Shown: positions 1 to 7,805 of the stretch, piece after piece
Position numbering within the stretch: the first letter of the stretch is position 1
How the letters are laid out: each line of letters begins with the position of its first letter
Assembly: GCA_005882775.1 (NCBI GenBank)
Contig: VBDY01000162.1
Coordinates: 1-33,610 of the forward strand
Direction of reading: 5' to 3'
Length of the DNA: 33,610 bases
Source: Chloroflexota bacterium
GTDB taxonomy: Bacteria; Chloroflexota; Dormibacteria; CF-121
The notes under the pieces: generated by a model
What the model was told of the DNA's origin: nothing
What the model saw: only the letters and a program-made list of their open reading frames with translations
Database searches by the model: none
Translations under genes and position numbers: made by a program

Positions 1-1
1 A

Positions 2-409
2 TCCAAGGGATTCAGCGCCGAAGAAAAGGCGGCGGCGCGCGAGCGTGTCCGGGAGCTCAAGGCCGAGGCGGCCAAGGCGGATGGGAAAACGGAGCTGCTT
101 GCGGCTATCGCCAGAATGCAGGAGCCGGATCGCGCCATTGCCAAGAAGGTCCACGCACTGATCACAGCCGCAGCTCCGGCTCTCACGCCGAAAACGTGGT
201 ACGGAATGCCCGCCTACGCCAAGGACGGCAATGTGATCTGTTACTTCCAAAACGCAGGGAAGTTCAAAGTCAGATACCAAACGCTCGGCTTCAGCGACAA
301 GGCGAAAATCGACGACGGCGCCATGTGGCCGATTCAGTACGCGCTCAGCGAGTTGACTGCCAGCGAAGAGGCCAAGATCACCGCGCTTGTGAAAAAGGCG
401 GTGCGCTGA
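2..409 (+). CDS. DUF1801 (YdhG-like) domain protein, 5' end missing
   Basis: The reading frame is open from the first bases of the window to a TGA at 407-409, so the ORF-track ATG at 116 is internal and the true start lies upstream. The visible 135 residues begin with a charged helix (SAEEKAAARERVRELKAE). A DUF1801-type core follows, with the typical KTWYGMPAYAK motif, then VICYFQ and a GFSD...GAMWP segment. Family members are small soluble proteins of about 130-150 residues. Some were annotated as iron chaperones by similarity to frataxin-like folds, but the biochemical role is not established. The gene is convergent with the HNH gene, with an 81-bp gap in which no terminator was found. Family assignment is firm; function is unknown. 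Confidence 0.8.
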   Translation, partial: SKGFSAEEKAAARERVRELKAEAAKADGKTELLAAIARMQEPDRAIAKKVHALITAAAPALTPKTWYGMPAYAKDGNVICYFQNAGKFKVRYQTLGFSDKAKIDDGAMWPIQYALSELTASEEAKITALVKKAVR

Positions 410-490
410 GGGCGCCGTCGCGCTCGCGTTGGCCATGGCGCCATCACCCCGCTTCCGATCTAACCGTCAAGGTATTTGTGTTTCAGAACA

Positions 491-1792
491 CTAGGCCGCC
501 GGGATCTGGTCGGGCTCGCGGGCGCGGACCGGCACGTGAAAGCGTCCAGCGTGTTCGGGAACCGCGACCAGCCGACCGTCCCTAGCCCGAGCCAGTTGCC
601 AGCCACCTTCGTGGACTTTCACGTGGTGGCGATGGCACAGGAGGATGGTGTTGTCGAGGCTGGTCTCGCCGCCGAGCGCCCAATGCACGATGTGATGGGC
701 TGCCGACCACGATGCCGGCCGGTCGCATCCAGACGGCCACCGACAGTACTGGTCGCGGGCGTTGAGCGCGCGCCGCATCGAGCCTGAGACAACCCGCCAG
801 GCGCGGCCCACATCGATCACCGCCGAATCCGGTGCCAGGACGATCCGGGTGATGGTGGCATCACAGGCGAGCCGCTGCACCGTCTTGCTCGACACCGGCG
901 TCGAGAACTCCATCTCGGCGGCCAGGCCACCCTTGATCCCCATCAGCGTCTCCAGCGAAGTGGTGACCTGCAGATGAGGGCGCTGGCCTCCCCGCTGCGG
1001 GATCAGGCCGGCGTCGAGCCCGTGGCTGGCGAGCTCGACCAGGGCGTCCGCCATCCGGCGCTCCCAGTCGCGGTCGTCCGACTTGCCGGTCCTCTCCGCC
1101 AGGGGATCGAGCGCGGTCAGAACGGCCGCCCCGCCGATCGGGTCGAGCCAGCCCCGGACGATCACGCTGCCGTCGTCCTTGGAGACGACTCGCAGATGGC
1201 GGGCCTCTGCCAGATGTCTTTGCTCGCGCGCGAGGTTCTCGGCGTCCAGGCCGTGGCGCAGCTGCTGACCGAAGTGCCAAAGCCGGCTTGCGCTCCTCTC
1301 CCGAGCCAGCTCCAGGATTTCGACCTCGTCAAAGGCGTCGACCATGTCGTACTCGGCGTAGGCGTTCCGGGTGCGGGCGATCACCGACAGGTGAGCGAAC
1401 CCGATCGTGCCTTCGACCACGGCCCTAGCGCTCTCGGCCAGCGCAGACAGCTGGCGGCCGATGGAGAGCCGGTCACTGGTGTCGCGTGCCCCCATCTTGC
1501 ACCGGTGGCGGATCCAGTCGTAAGGGCTGGTCGATGCCTGCTGGTCGTACTCGTCTGTCTCAGCAAAGATGGCGGCTGTCTCGGAGAACTCGAGCTCGAT
1601 GAGGTCGCACACCCAGCGGAGCGCGATCAGCTCCTCGGCCAGGTCTTCCTGAGCCCGACCTGATTTCGGGCGCTGGCGGAAGCCGCCTACGGCGGACTGG
1701 AGTGCCGCGATCGCTGACGGCGGTTGGGATGGGGTACTGGTTTCGTCGGCCTGGTCCTCGCTAGCCGCAGCTCCCCCTACCCCCACGATCAC
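491..1792 (-). CDS. DUF222 / 13E12-type HNH endonuclease
   Basis: This 433-residue protein has an N-terminal DUF222 helical region and a C-terminal HNH nuclease domain. The HNH part contains CRWPSGCDRPA, the AAHHIVHW beta-strand/His motif, the Asn in SLDNTILLC and a closing CHRHH, which are the expected catalytic and metal-binding positions. Families of this type occur in many copies in actinobacteria (13E12 repeat proteins) and are presumed DNA endonucleases; their targets are unknown. The ORF track starts at 1855, but a consensus promoter (1799-1827) lies inside that extension, so codons before 1798 cannot be in the mRNA made from it. I place the start at GTG 1792, which coincides with the predicted transcription start and implies a leaderless mRNA; GTG 1786 is an alternative. 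Control by DNA damage through LexA is inferred from the box in the promoter. Confidence 0.88.
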   Translation of the reverse strand: MIVGVGGAAASEDQADETSTPSQPPSAIAALQSAVGGFRQRPKSGRAQEDLAEELIALRWVCDLIELEFSETAAIFAETDEYDQQASTSPYDWIRHRCKMGARDTSDRLSIGRQLSALAESARAVVEGTIGFAHLSVIARTRNAYAEYDMVDAFDEVEILELARERSASRLWHFGQQLRHGLDAENLAREQRHLAEARHLRVVSKDDGSVIVRGWLDPIGGAAVLTALDPLAERTGKSDDRDWERRMADALVELASHGLDAGLIPQRGGQRPHLQVTTSLETLMGIKGGLAAEMEFSTPVSSKTVQRLACDATITRIVLAPDSAVIDVGRAWRVVSGSMRRALNARDQYCRWPSGCDRPASWSAAHHIVHWALGGETSLDNTILLCHRHHVKVHEGGWQLARARDGRLVAVPEHAGRFHVPVRAREPDQIPAA

Positions 1793-1798
1793 GACTTC

Positions 1799-1827
1799 AT
1801 TATACGAACGTATGTTCGCAGTGTCAA
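1799..1827 (-). promoter_or_regulatory. Consensus sigma70-type promoter of the HNH gene
   Basis: Read on the minus strand, TTGACA (1827-1822) and TATAAT (1804-1799) are separated by exactly 17 bp. Both hexamers match the sigma70 consensus at every position. Six bases separate the -10 box from the GTG at 1792, so transcription is expected to begin at or within one base of the start codon. This is the best promoter match in the window and argues against the upstream ATG chosen by the ORF track. Confidence 0.85.
1805..1818. promoter_or_regulatory. LexA (SOS) operator, GAAC-N4-GTTC type
   Basis: The 14-mer CGAACGTATGTTCG fits the Gram-positive/actinobacterial SOS box CGAAC-N4-GTTCG with perfect outer arms. 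It fills the spacer between the -35 and -10 hexamers of the HNH promoter, where a bound repressor would block RNA polymerase. Repression by LexA is inferred from the site; no lexA gene lies in the window. Confidence 0.75.
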
Positions 1828-1869
1828 GAGCCGGATTTTGCCCGCCGCTGGTCACGTCGAATGCGCTCG

Positions 1870-1875
1870 TATACT
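1870..1875 (+). promoter_or_regulatory. Possible -10 box ahead of the TPP riboswitch
   Basis: TATACT lies five to seven bases before the expected 5' edge of the aptamer, so a transcript from here would begin at the base of its P1 stem. No convincing -35 hexamer is present 16-18 bp upstream, so the call rests on the -10 box and its position. Confidence 0.35.
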
Positions 1876-1878
1876 CGA

Positions 1879-1966
1879 TTCACAGGGGTGCGCTTACCGC
1901 GCTGAGAGGTGGTCTTGCCACCAACCCTTAGAACCTGATCTGGGTAATGCCAGCGGAGGGATGGAG
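1879..1966 (+). ncRNA. TPP riboswitch (THI element)
   Basis: All conserved parts of the TPP aptamer are visible in order. They are GGGGTGCGC with its GCGC partner (P2/P3), CTGAGA, an optional P3a hairpin GGTGG-tcttg-CCACC, ACCCTT closing P2, and the pyrophosphate-sensor arm GAACCTGATCTGGGTAATGCCAGCGGAGGGA. P1 looks weak: TTCACA may pair with TGGAG, with a bulge. No terminator hairpin fits between the aptamer and the permease ATG at 1967. The conserved GGAGGG of the aptamer sits 6 nt from that ATG and can serve as its Shine-Dalgarno sequence, so TPP binding is expected to block translation initiation directly. The element matches its genes: HMP permease and thiD follow at once. Confidence 0.96.
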
Positions 1967-3358
1967 ATGGCCTCACCGGTCGACCTCAAAGAGGCTCCGG
2001 CCGACGCGTTCCTGAAGGTCGAGACGCGCGGGATCGACGCCATCCCGGAGGCCGAGCGCCACGGCCGCCCCCGCGAGCTGGGCTTTCTCTGGGCCGGGGC
2101 GTTCGTCAACTACGCCAGCCTGCTCACCGCGAGCCTGCTCACCACCTATTACGGTCTTGGTGTTTGGGACGGGCTGGTCGCGGTACTTCTGGGGACGGTC
2201 GCCGGCGCCATCCTTCTCGGCCTGCTGAGCAACACAGGGCCGCGCAGTGGCCAGCCGCAGATCGTCTTCACGCAGCGGATCTTTGGCCGTCGCGGAGCCT
2301 ACCCGGGTGCGTTTCTAACCCTTTTCCTGGGGGTCGGATGGTTCGCCGTCGACACGGTGATCGCTGCCCTCGCCGGCGTTCAACTGCTCCAGGTCGCCGG
2401 TGTCAGCGCCGACCTCGCCAATAAATTCCTCTTCCCCTGGGTGCTGGGCGTATCGGCGATCAGCGTGGCGGTTGCCGTCTACGGCCATCGGACCATCAAA
2501 GTCTTCGAAGCCTTCGGGGCGATCGCCTTCGCGGTGCTGTCGTTAGTCCTGTTTGCGTTGCTGGCGGGACAGATGCACTGGAACGCCGGGGCCACCGCGA
2601 GCGGCCCGGCCTATCCGGGAGCCTTCGTGCTCGGCCTGATGAGCTGTTTTGCGCTGGTCGCGTCCTGGTATCCGTTTGCCAGCGACTACTCGCGCTATCT
2701 GCCCTCGCGGAGTTCGATCAGAGCTATCACGTGGTGGCCGGTGGTCGGAGTGACCCTGCCCATGGTCGTCCTGGGCCTCTTTGGTCTGCTCCTTCCGACC
2801 ATCGACCCGCAGCTCGCCGCCGGGCAGGGGGTGCTCGCCGTGATCACTCGGCACGCGCCGGCAGCGGTGGCATTGCCATTCTTCGCCTTCGTCATCCTCG
2901 GCGAGATCTGGGCCAACTACCTCGATGTCTACACGGCCGGGCTGGTCTCGCTGACCCTGGGCATCCGTTTGAAGCGATGGCAGACCGCCCTCGGCGCCGG
3001 TATCCTGGGGGCGCTCATCGCCACCGTGGCGGTCGTTGTATGGGACTTCCATCTCTTCTACCAGGACTTCCTGATCCTCACCTACCTGTGGGCGCCGGCG
3101 TGGGCAGCGGTGGTTTTGCTCAGCTTTTTCGTGGTCGGTCAGGGCAGACCGAAGCCTGCCCTTGCGGCCTGGGTGATTGGCACTGCTGCTAGCCTGCTCT
3201 TCGTCAACTACCCCAACCTCTTTGCCAGCGTGTTTCCGGCGGCGCACTTTCCGAATCAGCCGCTTGTCGATGGTCTACACGGTGCCGATCTTTCCGGCCT
3301 GGTCAGCGTTATCGTCGCCGCCGCGTCCTACCTGGGCCTGCGGAAGGTGATGGCGTGA
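1967..3358 (+). CDS. cytX: NCS1-family permease, probable hydroxymethylpyrimidine transporter
   Basis: This 463-residue integral membrane protein has about twelve hydrophobic segments and belongs to the cytosine/purine/allantoin (NCS1) permease family. Motifs seen include the N-terminal [16 protein letters not shown] segment, a Gly-rich helix ending [17 protein letters not shown], and [15 protein letters not shown], which is typical of the group. Under a TPP riboswitch and directly followed by thiD, it most likely imports the thiamine pyrimidine HMP, the role known for CytX. Specificity is inferred from context, and cytosine or related bases remain possible. ATG 1967 is chosen because GGAGGG lies 6 nt upstream; ATG 1961 abuts that sequence and the ORF-track start at 1724 lies before the riboswitch. 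The stop overlaps the thiD GTG (GTGA). Confidence 0.88.
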   Translation: MASPVDLKEAPADAFLKVETRGIDAIPEAERHGRPRELGFLWAGAFVNYASLLTASLLTTYYGLGVWDGLVAVLLGTVAGAILLGLLSNTGPRSGQPQIVFTQRIFGRRGAYPGAFLTLFLGVGWFAVDTVIAALAGVQLLQVAGVSADLANKFLFPWVLGVSAISVAVAVYGHRTIKVFEAFGAIAFAVLSLVLFALLAGQMHWNAGATASGPAYPGAFVLGLMSCFALVASWYPFASDYSRYLPSRSSIRAITWWPVVGVTLPMVVLGLFGLLLPTIDPQLAAGQGVLAVITRHAPAAVALPFFAFVILGEIWANYLDVYTAGLVSLTLGIRLKRWQTALGAGILGALIATVAVVVWDFHLFYQDFLILTYLWAPAWAAVVLLSFFVVGQGRPKPALAAWVIGTAASLLFVNYPNLFASVFPAAHFPNQPLVDGLHGADLSGLVSVIVAAASYLGLRKVMA

Positions 3359-4161
3359 CCGTCCCGGTGGCGCTGACGATCGCGGGCTCGGACTCGGGCG
3401 CCGGCGCCGGCATCCAGGCGGACCTCAAGACCTTTGCGGCATTCGGCGTCTACGGGGTCAGCGTGATCACGGCGATCACCGCCCAGAACACGCTGGGCGT
3501 CCGCGCCGTACAGGAGATCGATGTCGGAGTGATCAGCGCGCAGCTGGATGCGGTGGCGGAAGATTTCCCGATCGGCGCCCTGAAAACCGGCATGCTGTCC
3601 AGCACCTCCGTGATCGATGCCGTGGTCGACGGTATCCGGCGTCACGAGCTGCGCCACCTTGTGGTCGATCCGGTCATGGTGGCCAAGAGTGGTGACCGGC
3701 TGCTGCGCGAGGATGCCGTGGCGGCGCTGCGCGACCGGTTGATCCCGCTCGCGGAGGTTGTGACTCCTAACATCCCGGAAGCCGAGGTCCTGGCCCGTCG
3801 TTCCATCCGCACCATCGAGGATCGGGTTTCGGCTGGCAAGGCCATACTGGCTCTTGGCGCGCAGGCGGTCGTGATCAAGGGTGGGCACCTCGAGGAGGAC
3901 CCGGTCAGCGACCTACTCATCGACGTCAACGGCGTCGAGGAATTCCGGGCCCCGAGGATTGCGACCACCAGCACCCATGGGACGGGCTGCACATTTTCGG
4001 CGGCAATCGCCGCGGGCCTGGCCTCTGGCGCGGACCTGAGCGCCGCCGTAGGCCAGGCGCGCGAGTATCTCTCGGCGGCACTCTCGGACGCCCCCCAGCT
4101 GGGTCACGGCCACGGCCCGCTGAACCATTTCACGCGGAGGTCCAGCCACGCCGTTCGCTGA
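3355..4161 (+). CDS. thiD: Hydroxymethylpyrimidine/phosphomethylpyrimidine kinase
   Basis: ThiD phosphorylates HMP to HMP-P and then to HMP-PP, the pyrimidine donor for thiamine phosphate synthesis. The 268-residue protein has the family length and the ribokinase-like fold signatures: N-terminal [19 protein letters not shown], the substrate segment [30 protein letters not shown], and the anion-hole motif [14 protein letters not shown] near residues 208-220. The GTG start overlaps the permease stop by four bases, so the two are probably translationally coupled, and together they form a salvage pair under the TPP riboswitch. It is a single-domain ThiD without the ThiE or ThiN extension found in some fusions. 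Confidence 0.96.
   Translation: MTVPVALTIAGSDSGAGAGIQADLKTFAAFGVYGVSVITAITAQNTLGVRAVQEIDVGVISAQLDAVAEDFPIGALKTGMLSSTSVIDAVVDGIRRHELRHLVVDPVMVAKSGDRLLREDAVAALRDRLIPLAEVVTPNIPEAEVLARRSIRTIEDRVSAGKAILALGAQAVVIKGGHLEEDPVSDLLIDVNGVEEFRAPRIATTSTHGTGCTFSAAIAAGLASGADLSAAVGQAREYLSAALSDAPQLGHGHGPLNHFTRRSSHAVR
4136..4140 (+). promoter_or_regulatory. Shine-Dalgarno sequence facing an ACG codon
   Basis: GGAGG lies inside the 3' end of thiD, 7 nt before an in-frame ACG (4148) of the methyltransferase reading frame. No ATG, GTG, TTG or CTG occurs in that frame between the preceding stop (4121-4123) and ATG 4220. The site therefore suggests initiation at ACG 4148. Confidence 0.4.
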
Positions 4162-4783
4162 GCGCGACCTCGACTACCTCGAGTCGGTCCATCCGCCGCT
4201 TACGGACGTCCTCACTGAGATGCTGCAGTCCGGCCGGACAGATAACATCCCGATCGTCAACCCGGCAGTGGGCAGGTTCCTGCGTGTGCTGGCGACGGCG
4301 CTGGCTCCCAAGCGCACGGTGGAGGTGGGAACCGCCATCGGGTTTTCGACCCTGTGGATCGCCAGCGGACTGCCCGAGGGATCGAGAATCGACACCATCG
4401 ACCCGGACCGCTCGCGGACCGAGCGGGCGCGCCGCTACTGGATCCGCGCTGGCGTGAGCGACAAGATCCGTGTGCTGAACGAGCCGGCGCTGCGCGCCCT
4501 GCCGCGCATGGCCCCGGGCATCGAGCTCGCCTTCATCGACGCCCTCAAGCCGGAATATCGCGACTACCTCGACCTTCTACTTCCGCGGATGACGCCCGGT
4601 GGCGTGATCACCGTCGACAACTTGCTCTGGAGCGGGCGGATCGCCGCCGGCGATCATGACCCGAACACGGACGCACTGCGCGCCTTCAACGAGTACTTCC
4701 TCAGACACGAGCAACTCGATGCCACAATCCTGCCGGTGGGCGATGGCCTCGGGTTTGGTGTGGTCCGGCCGCATGCCACCTAG
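4148..4783 (+). CDS. Class I SAM-dependent O-methyltransferase (COMT/CCoAMT-like)
   Basis: The protein has the O-methyltransferase_3 pattern: SAM motif I VEVGTAIGFSTLWIASGLP, an acidic strand end IDTIDPD, then AFIDALKPEYRDYLDLLLP and GGVITVDNLLWSGRI. Enzymes of this type methylate catechol-like or other hydroxyl groups with divalent metal; the substrate here cannot be read from sequence. The ORF track begins at ATG 4220, but the frame upstream encodes [18 protein letters not shown], which resembles the conserved N-terminal helix of the family. The real start is therefore probably further left, with ACG 4148 behind GGAGG as the best candidate (211 residues). The gene overlaps thiD on its left and the E1 alpha gene by 11 nt on its right, so it appears to belong to the riboswitch operon. 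Family is firm; start is uncertain. Confidence 0.85.
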   Translation, partial: TPFAERDLDYLESVHPPLTDVLTEMLQSGRTDNIPIVNPAVGRFLRVLATALAPKRTVEVGTAIGFSTLWIASGLPEGSRIDTIDPDRSRTERARRYWIRAGVSDKIRVLNEPALRALPRMAPGIELAFIDALKPEYRDYLDLLLPRMTPGGVITVDNLLWSGRIAAGDHDPNTDALRAFNEYFLRHEQLDATILPVGDGLGFGVVRPHAT

Positions 4784-5765
4784 CCCGGATCCATCCGGGC
4801 TCACTCAGGAGATCCTGCTTCGCGCCTATGCCAGCGTGCTGCGAGCCCGGGCGCTTGACGATCGCCGGTTTGTCCTCAACCGCGCCGGCAAGCTAGCCTT
4901 CATCATCTCGCCCCGCGGGCACGAAGTGGCGCAGGTGGCTGCCATTACCGCGCTTGAGCCGGGCCGTGACCGTTTCTGTCTGTACTACCGAAACTTCGCA
5001 GCAGCGCTGGCCTGCGGATTCACCCCGGAAGAATTGATGCTGTCCGCGTTTGCCAGGGCCGCGGACCCATCGAGCGGTGGCCGGCAGACACCCGGTAATT
5101 TCGGGAGCCGGCGCCGCGGAGTCGTGATTGGGTCGAGCACGGTCGGCCCCCAGATTCCCAAGGCCGCGGGTATCGGTCTTGCCCTGAAATGGAAGGGTGA
5201 GGGCGCGCTCTGTTACGTCAGCTTCGGTGAGGGCGCCACCAGCCAGGGCGATTTCCACGAGGGTGTCAACTTTGCGGCGCTGCATCGATGCCCCGTCATC
5301 TTCTTCTGCGAGAACAACCACTGGGCCATCTCTGTACCCCAGGAGCTGCAGGTTGCGGGGCCGGGCGTCGCCGAGCGAGCCGCGGGCTACGGTATTCCGG
5401 GTACCCGGGTCGCAGGCGACGATTTCTTCGCCGTCCACGCTGCGGTCGCTGAGGCGGCTCGACGCGCACGGGCGGGAGAAGGCCCGAGCCTGATCGAGGC
5501 GCAGGTCTACCGGCTCCAGTCGCACTCGACCGATGACGACCAGCGTGCTTACCGGGATCCAGTTGAGCTGGCGAACGAGGCCGGCAAAGACCCAATCCCG
5601 AAGATGCGCCAGGACCTGATCGCCAGAGGATGGCTCACCGATGAGGTCGACGAGCAGCTCCGGCGGGAGGTCGGGGAGGAGGTGGATCGGGCCACCGAGG
5701 CGGCGGAGGCTGCGCCGGAACCGGACGCCTCAACGCTGACCCGCCACGTCTACGCGGATGCCTGA
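4773..5765 (+). CDS. TPP-dependent 2-oxo acid dehydrogenase E1, alpha subunit (set 1)
   Basis: This 330-residue protein is the alpha subunit of an alpha2beta2 E1 of the branched-chain/pyruvate dehydrogenase type. It decarboxylates a 2-oxo acid on TPP and passes the acyl group to lipoyl-E2. The TPP/Mg motif is seen as SFGEGATSQGDFHEG followed by FFCENNHWAIS around residues 150-190; GEG in place of GDG is common in this subfamily. YRLQSHSTDDD carries the His/Ser phosphorylation-loop region. I start at ATG 4773, which overlaps the methyltransferase stop by 11 nt; the ORF-track start at 4656 lies well inside that gene. The end overlaps the beta gene by 8 nt. Substrate (pyruvate or branched-chain oxo acids) is undetermined, and no E2 or E3 gene lies next to it. 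Confidence 0.92.
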   Translation: MPPSPDPSGLTQEILLRAYASVLRARALDDRRFVLNRAGKLAFIISPRGHEVAQVAAITALEPGRDRFCLYYRNFAAALACGFTPEELMLSAFARAADPSSGGRQTPGNFGSRRRGVVIGSSTVGPQIPKAAGIGLALKWKGEGALCYVSFGEGATSQGDFHEGVNFAALHRCPVIFFCENNHWAISVPQELQVAGPGVAERAAGYGIPGTRVAGDDFFAVHAAVAEAARRARAGEGPSLIEAQVYRLQSHSTDDDQRAYRDPVELANEAGKDPIPKMRQDLIARGWLTDEVDEQLRREVGEEVDRATEAAEAAPEPDASTLTRHVYADA

Positions 5766-6744
5766 GCGCACGCTGGTCCAGGCCGTACGCGATGCCCTCT
5801 TCGAGGAGATGGCGCGCGATCCACGCGTCTGCGTTCTGGGTGAGGATGTGGGTCGAAAGGGCGGTGTCTTCAAAGCGACCGAGGGGCTCCAGAAGCAGTT
5901 CGGTCCGGAGCGTGTGCTGGACACACCTCTCGCCGAATCCAGCATCGCCGGCGTCGCCCAGGGCCTGGCCCTGGAAGGCTTCATCCCGGTTGCCGAGATG
6001 CAATTCGCCGATTACAGCTTCCCGGCCTTCAACCAGATCGTGAATGAGATCGCCAAGGTGCGCTACCGCTCAAACGGTGATTTCTCCTGTCCCCTTGTCA
6101 TCCGCGCGCCGACCGGGGGCGGCGTGCGGGGAGCGCTCTACCATTCGCAGTCGGTCGAGGCTTTCTACGCCCACGTTCCCGGCCTGAAGGTCGTCCTCCC
6201 GTCCACCCCGGCCGACGCCAAGGGGCTGCTCAAGGCCTCCATACGTGACCCGGACCCGGTCATCTTCCTCGAGCCGAAAAAGCTCTACCGGGCCGTCCGG
6301 GCGGAGATGGCGGAGGGGGAGGCGGCCCTCCTGCCCCTGGGTCAGGCCGCGGTGGCCCGGCGGGGCGAACATTTGACCGCTATCACCTACGGCTATCTGC
6401 GCGCGGTGACGATCGAGGCGGCCGAGCGCCTGGCCGCGGAGGATATCAGCGTCGAGGTCATCGATCTGCGCACGCTACGGCCCTGGGATATGGAGACCTG
6501 TGCCCACTCCGTGGAGAAGACCGGCCGGCTGGCCGTGATCTACGAGGCGAACCGGACGGGTGGCTTCGGCGCCGAGGTTGCTGCTGAGCTTGCTGAACGG
6601 TGCTTCGCCAGCCTGGATGCGCCCGTGACGCGGATCGCCAGCCCCGACGTGCCGGCGATGCCCTTCAGCCCGGCGCTGGAACACGCATTCATGCTGAACC
6701 CGGACCGGGTTGCCGAGGGGCTTCGGCGTGTCGCGCGATACTGA
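5758..6744 (+). CDS. 2-oxo acid dehydrogenase E1, beta subunit (set 1)
   Basis: This 328-residue beta subunit pairs with the alpha chain encoded just before it. Transketolase-like pyrimidine and C-terminal domains are visible: CVLGEDVGRKGGVFKATEGL, LDTPLAESSIAGVAQGLAL with the Glu that activates TPP, AEMQFADYSFPAFNQIVNE, and the C-terminal VEVIDLRTLRPWD and VIYEANRTGGFGAEVAAE. It overlaps the alpha gene by 8 nt, which fits 1:1 synthesis. It is the last gene before the strong terminator at 6798, so the unit beginning at the TPP riboswitch appears to end here. The E2 and E3 partners must come from elsewhere; the only E2 in the window belongs to set 2. Confidence 0.93.
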   Translation: MPERTLVQAVRDALFEEMARDPRVCVLGEDVGRKGGVFKATEGLQKQFGPERVLDTPLAESSIAGVAQGLALEGFIPVAEMQFADYSFPAFNQIVNEIAKVRYRSNGDFSCPLVIRAPTGGGVRGALYHSQSVEAFYAHVPGLKVVLPSTPADAKGLLKASIRDPDPVIFLEPKKLYRAVRAEMAEGEAALLPLGQAAVARRGEHLTAITYGYLRAVTIEAAERLAAEDISVEVIDLRTLRPWDMETCAHSVEKTGRLAVIYEANRTGGFGAEVAAELAERCFASLDAPVTRIASPDVPAMPFSPALEHAFMLNPDRVAEGLRRVARY

Positions 6745-6797
6745 AACAGAGGTCGACTCGGATAGAAAACGACTAAACAAGCTCTTATACTGATCGC

Positions 6798-6844
6798 GGG
6801 GTTCCTTGTTCCAAGCCCCCCGGAACACGGACCCCATTTTTATT
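6798..6844 (+). terminator. Intrinsic terminator of the thiamine/E1 operon
   Basis: A long imperfect hairpin pairs GGGGTtCCtTGTTCC (6798-6812) with GGAACAcGGACCCC (6822-6835) across an AAGCCCCCC loop, about 13 pairs in total. It is followed at once by ATTTTTATT. It lies 53 bp after the E1 beta stop and is the clearest Rho-independent terminator in the window. Confidence 0.78.
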
Positions 6845-6884
6845 GCCAGGAATTGCTGAGGCTGCCTTTTCTTAAGAGCGCCTC

Positions 6885-7805
6885 ATGCGAGCGGCGGTAG
6901 CCGGCGCCCGTAGAATGGGGGCCTTGCCAGCCAGACGGCGGGCGTCAGCCCGCGAAGCCACCCGCAACGGGGTTTTCATTTCCGTCGACATGGAAGGGAT
7001 GGCCGGCATCGTCCACCTGCAGCAGGTGATGCGCGGCACTTCCGAGTTCGAGCGGTCGTGCCGGCTGATGACCGCCGAGACCAACGCCGCCATCGCCGGG
7101 GCGCGGCGCGCAGGCGTGGACCGGTTCGTGGTCAACGACTCCCACGGCGACATGCGCAACCTGGTGCTGGAAGAGCTGGATCCCGGGGTCGAGGTGATCA
7201 GCGGCTTCGACAAGCCGTTCTCGATGGGCGCCGGGCTGGACGCAACTTTTGAGTTCGCCTTTTTCATCGGATATCACGCCTCGGCCGGCACCGAGCGCGC
7301 GGTCATGGACCACACCTATGCCGGACGGATGGTGTCCCAGGTCCGTATCAACAGCCAGGTGCAGAGCGAGGCGACCCTCAATGCCGCGCTTGCCGGGAAT
7401 TACGGAGTCAGGACCGCGCTGATCACTGGCGACCAGACTGCGGTGGCAGAGGCGGAGCGCGAGCTCAAGGGGATCCATGGCGTGGTCGTGAAGCAGGCCA
7501 TCGGCAGGCAGGCGGCCCGGTCCCTCCACCCGGTCGAGGCGTGCCGCCGGATCGAGGAAGGCGCCTTTCGCGCTGTTACTGACGGGCGCGAGCGACCCGT
7601 ATATCGGTTGAAGGGCCCTTTTGAGCTGGAGATCGATTGGCTGAGCACCGCTATGGCGGACCTGGTCAGTTATCTCCCGGAGATCGAGCGGGCCAGCGGG
7701 CGCACCGTCCGCTATCGCAGCGAGGACTACCTCGACTGCTACCGTGTCTTGCTTGCCCTGATTGGGCTAGCAGCACCGGCCGCGTACCAGTACCCACGGC
7801 CATGA
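6885..7805 (+). CDS. M55 family D-aminopeptidase (DppA-like)
   Basis: The protein belongs to the M55 zinc peptidases, whose characterised members (Bacillus DppA) cleave D-amino acids from short peptides. Metal and catalytic motifs are present in order: FISVDMEGMAGIVH (Asp and Glu ligands), VNDSHGDMRNL, and GYHASAGTERAVMDHTY with the metal His and the catalytic His. The family core begins near residue 30, so the N-terminal Ala/Arg-rich stretch may not be translated. ATG 6885 has only a weak AAGAG ahead of it; ATG 6915 and TTG 6924 are alternatives, the last lying just after a TAGAAT sequence. The stop overlaps the trpD start as ATGA. No peptide transporter genes accompany it, so a link with trpD is positional only. 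Confidence 0.88.
   Translation: MRAAVAGARRMGALPARRRASAREATRNGVFISVDMEGMAGIVHLQQVMRGTSEFERSCRLMTAETNAAIAGARRAGVDRFVVNDSHGDMRNLVLEELDPGVEVISGFDKPFSMGAGLDATFEFAFFIGYHASAGTERAVMDHTYAGRMVSQVRINSQVQSEATLNAALAGNYGVRTALITGDQTAVAEAERELKGIHGVVVKQAIGRQAARSLHPVEACRRIEEGAFRAVTDGRERPVYRLKGPFELEIDWLSTAMADLVSYLPEIERASGRTVRYRSEDYLDCYRVLLALIGLAAPAAYQYPRP

Noticed and set aside
410-490. GGCGCC palindromes and a GTGTT-TCAG-AACAC hairpin as a terminator
   Set aside because: The stems are short and no T-run follows on either strand.
974-1663. 229-aa plus-strand ORF
   Set aside because: It lies wholly antisense to the HNH gene and reads as a low-complexity mirror of it, with no domain; the HNH frame has clear motifs.
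1724-1966. N-terminal extension of the permease ORF
   Set aside because: It would translate the riboswitch and the HNH promoter region; the ATG at 1967 has a good ribosome-binding site.
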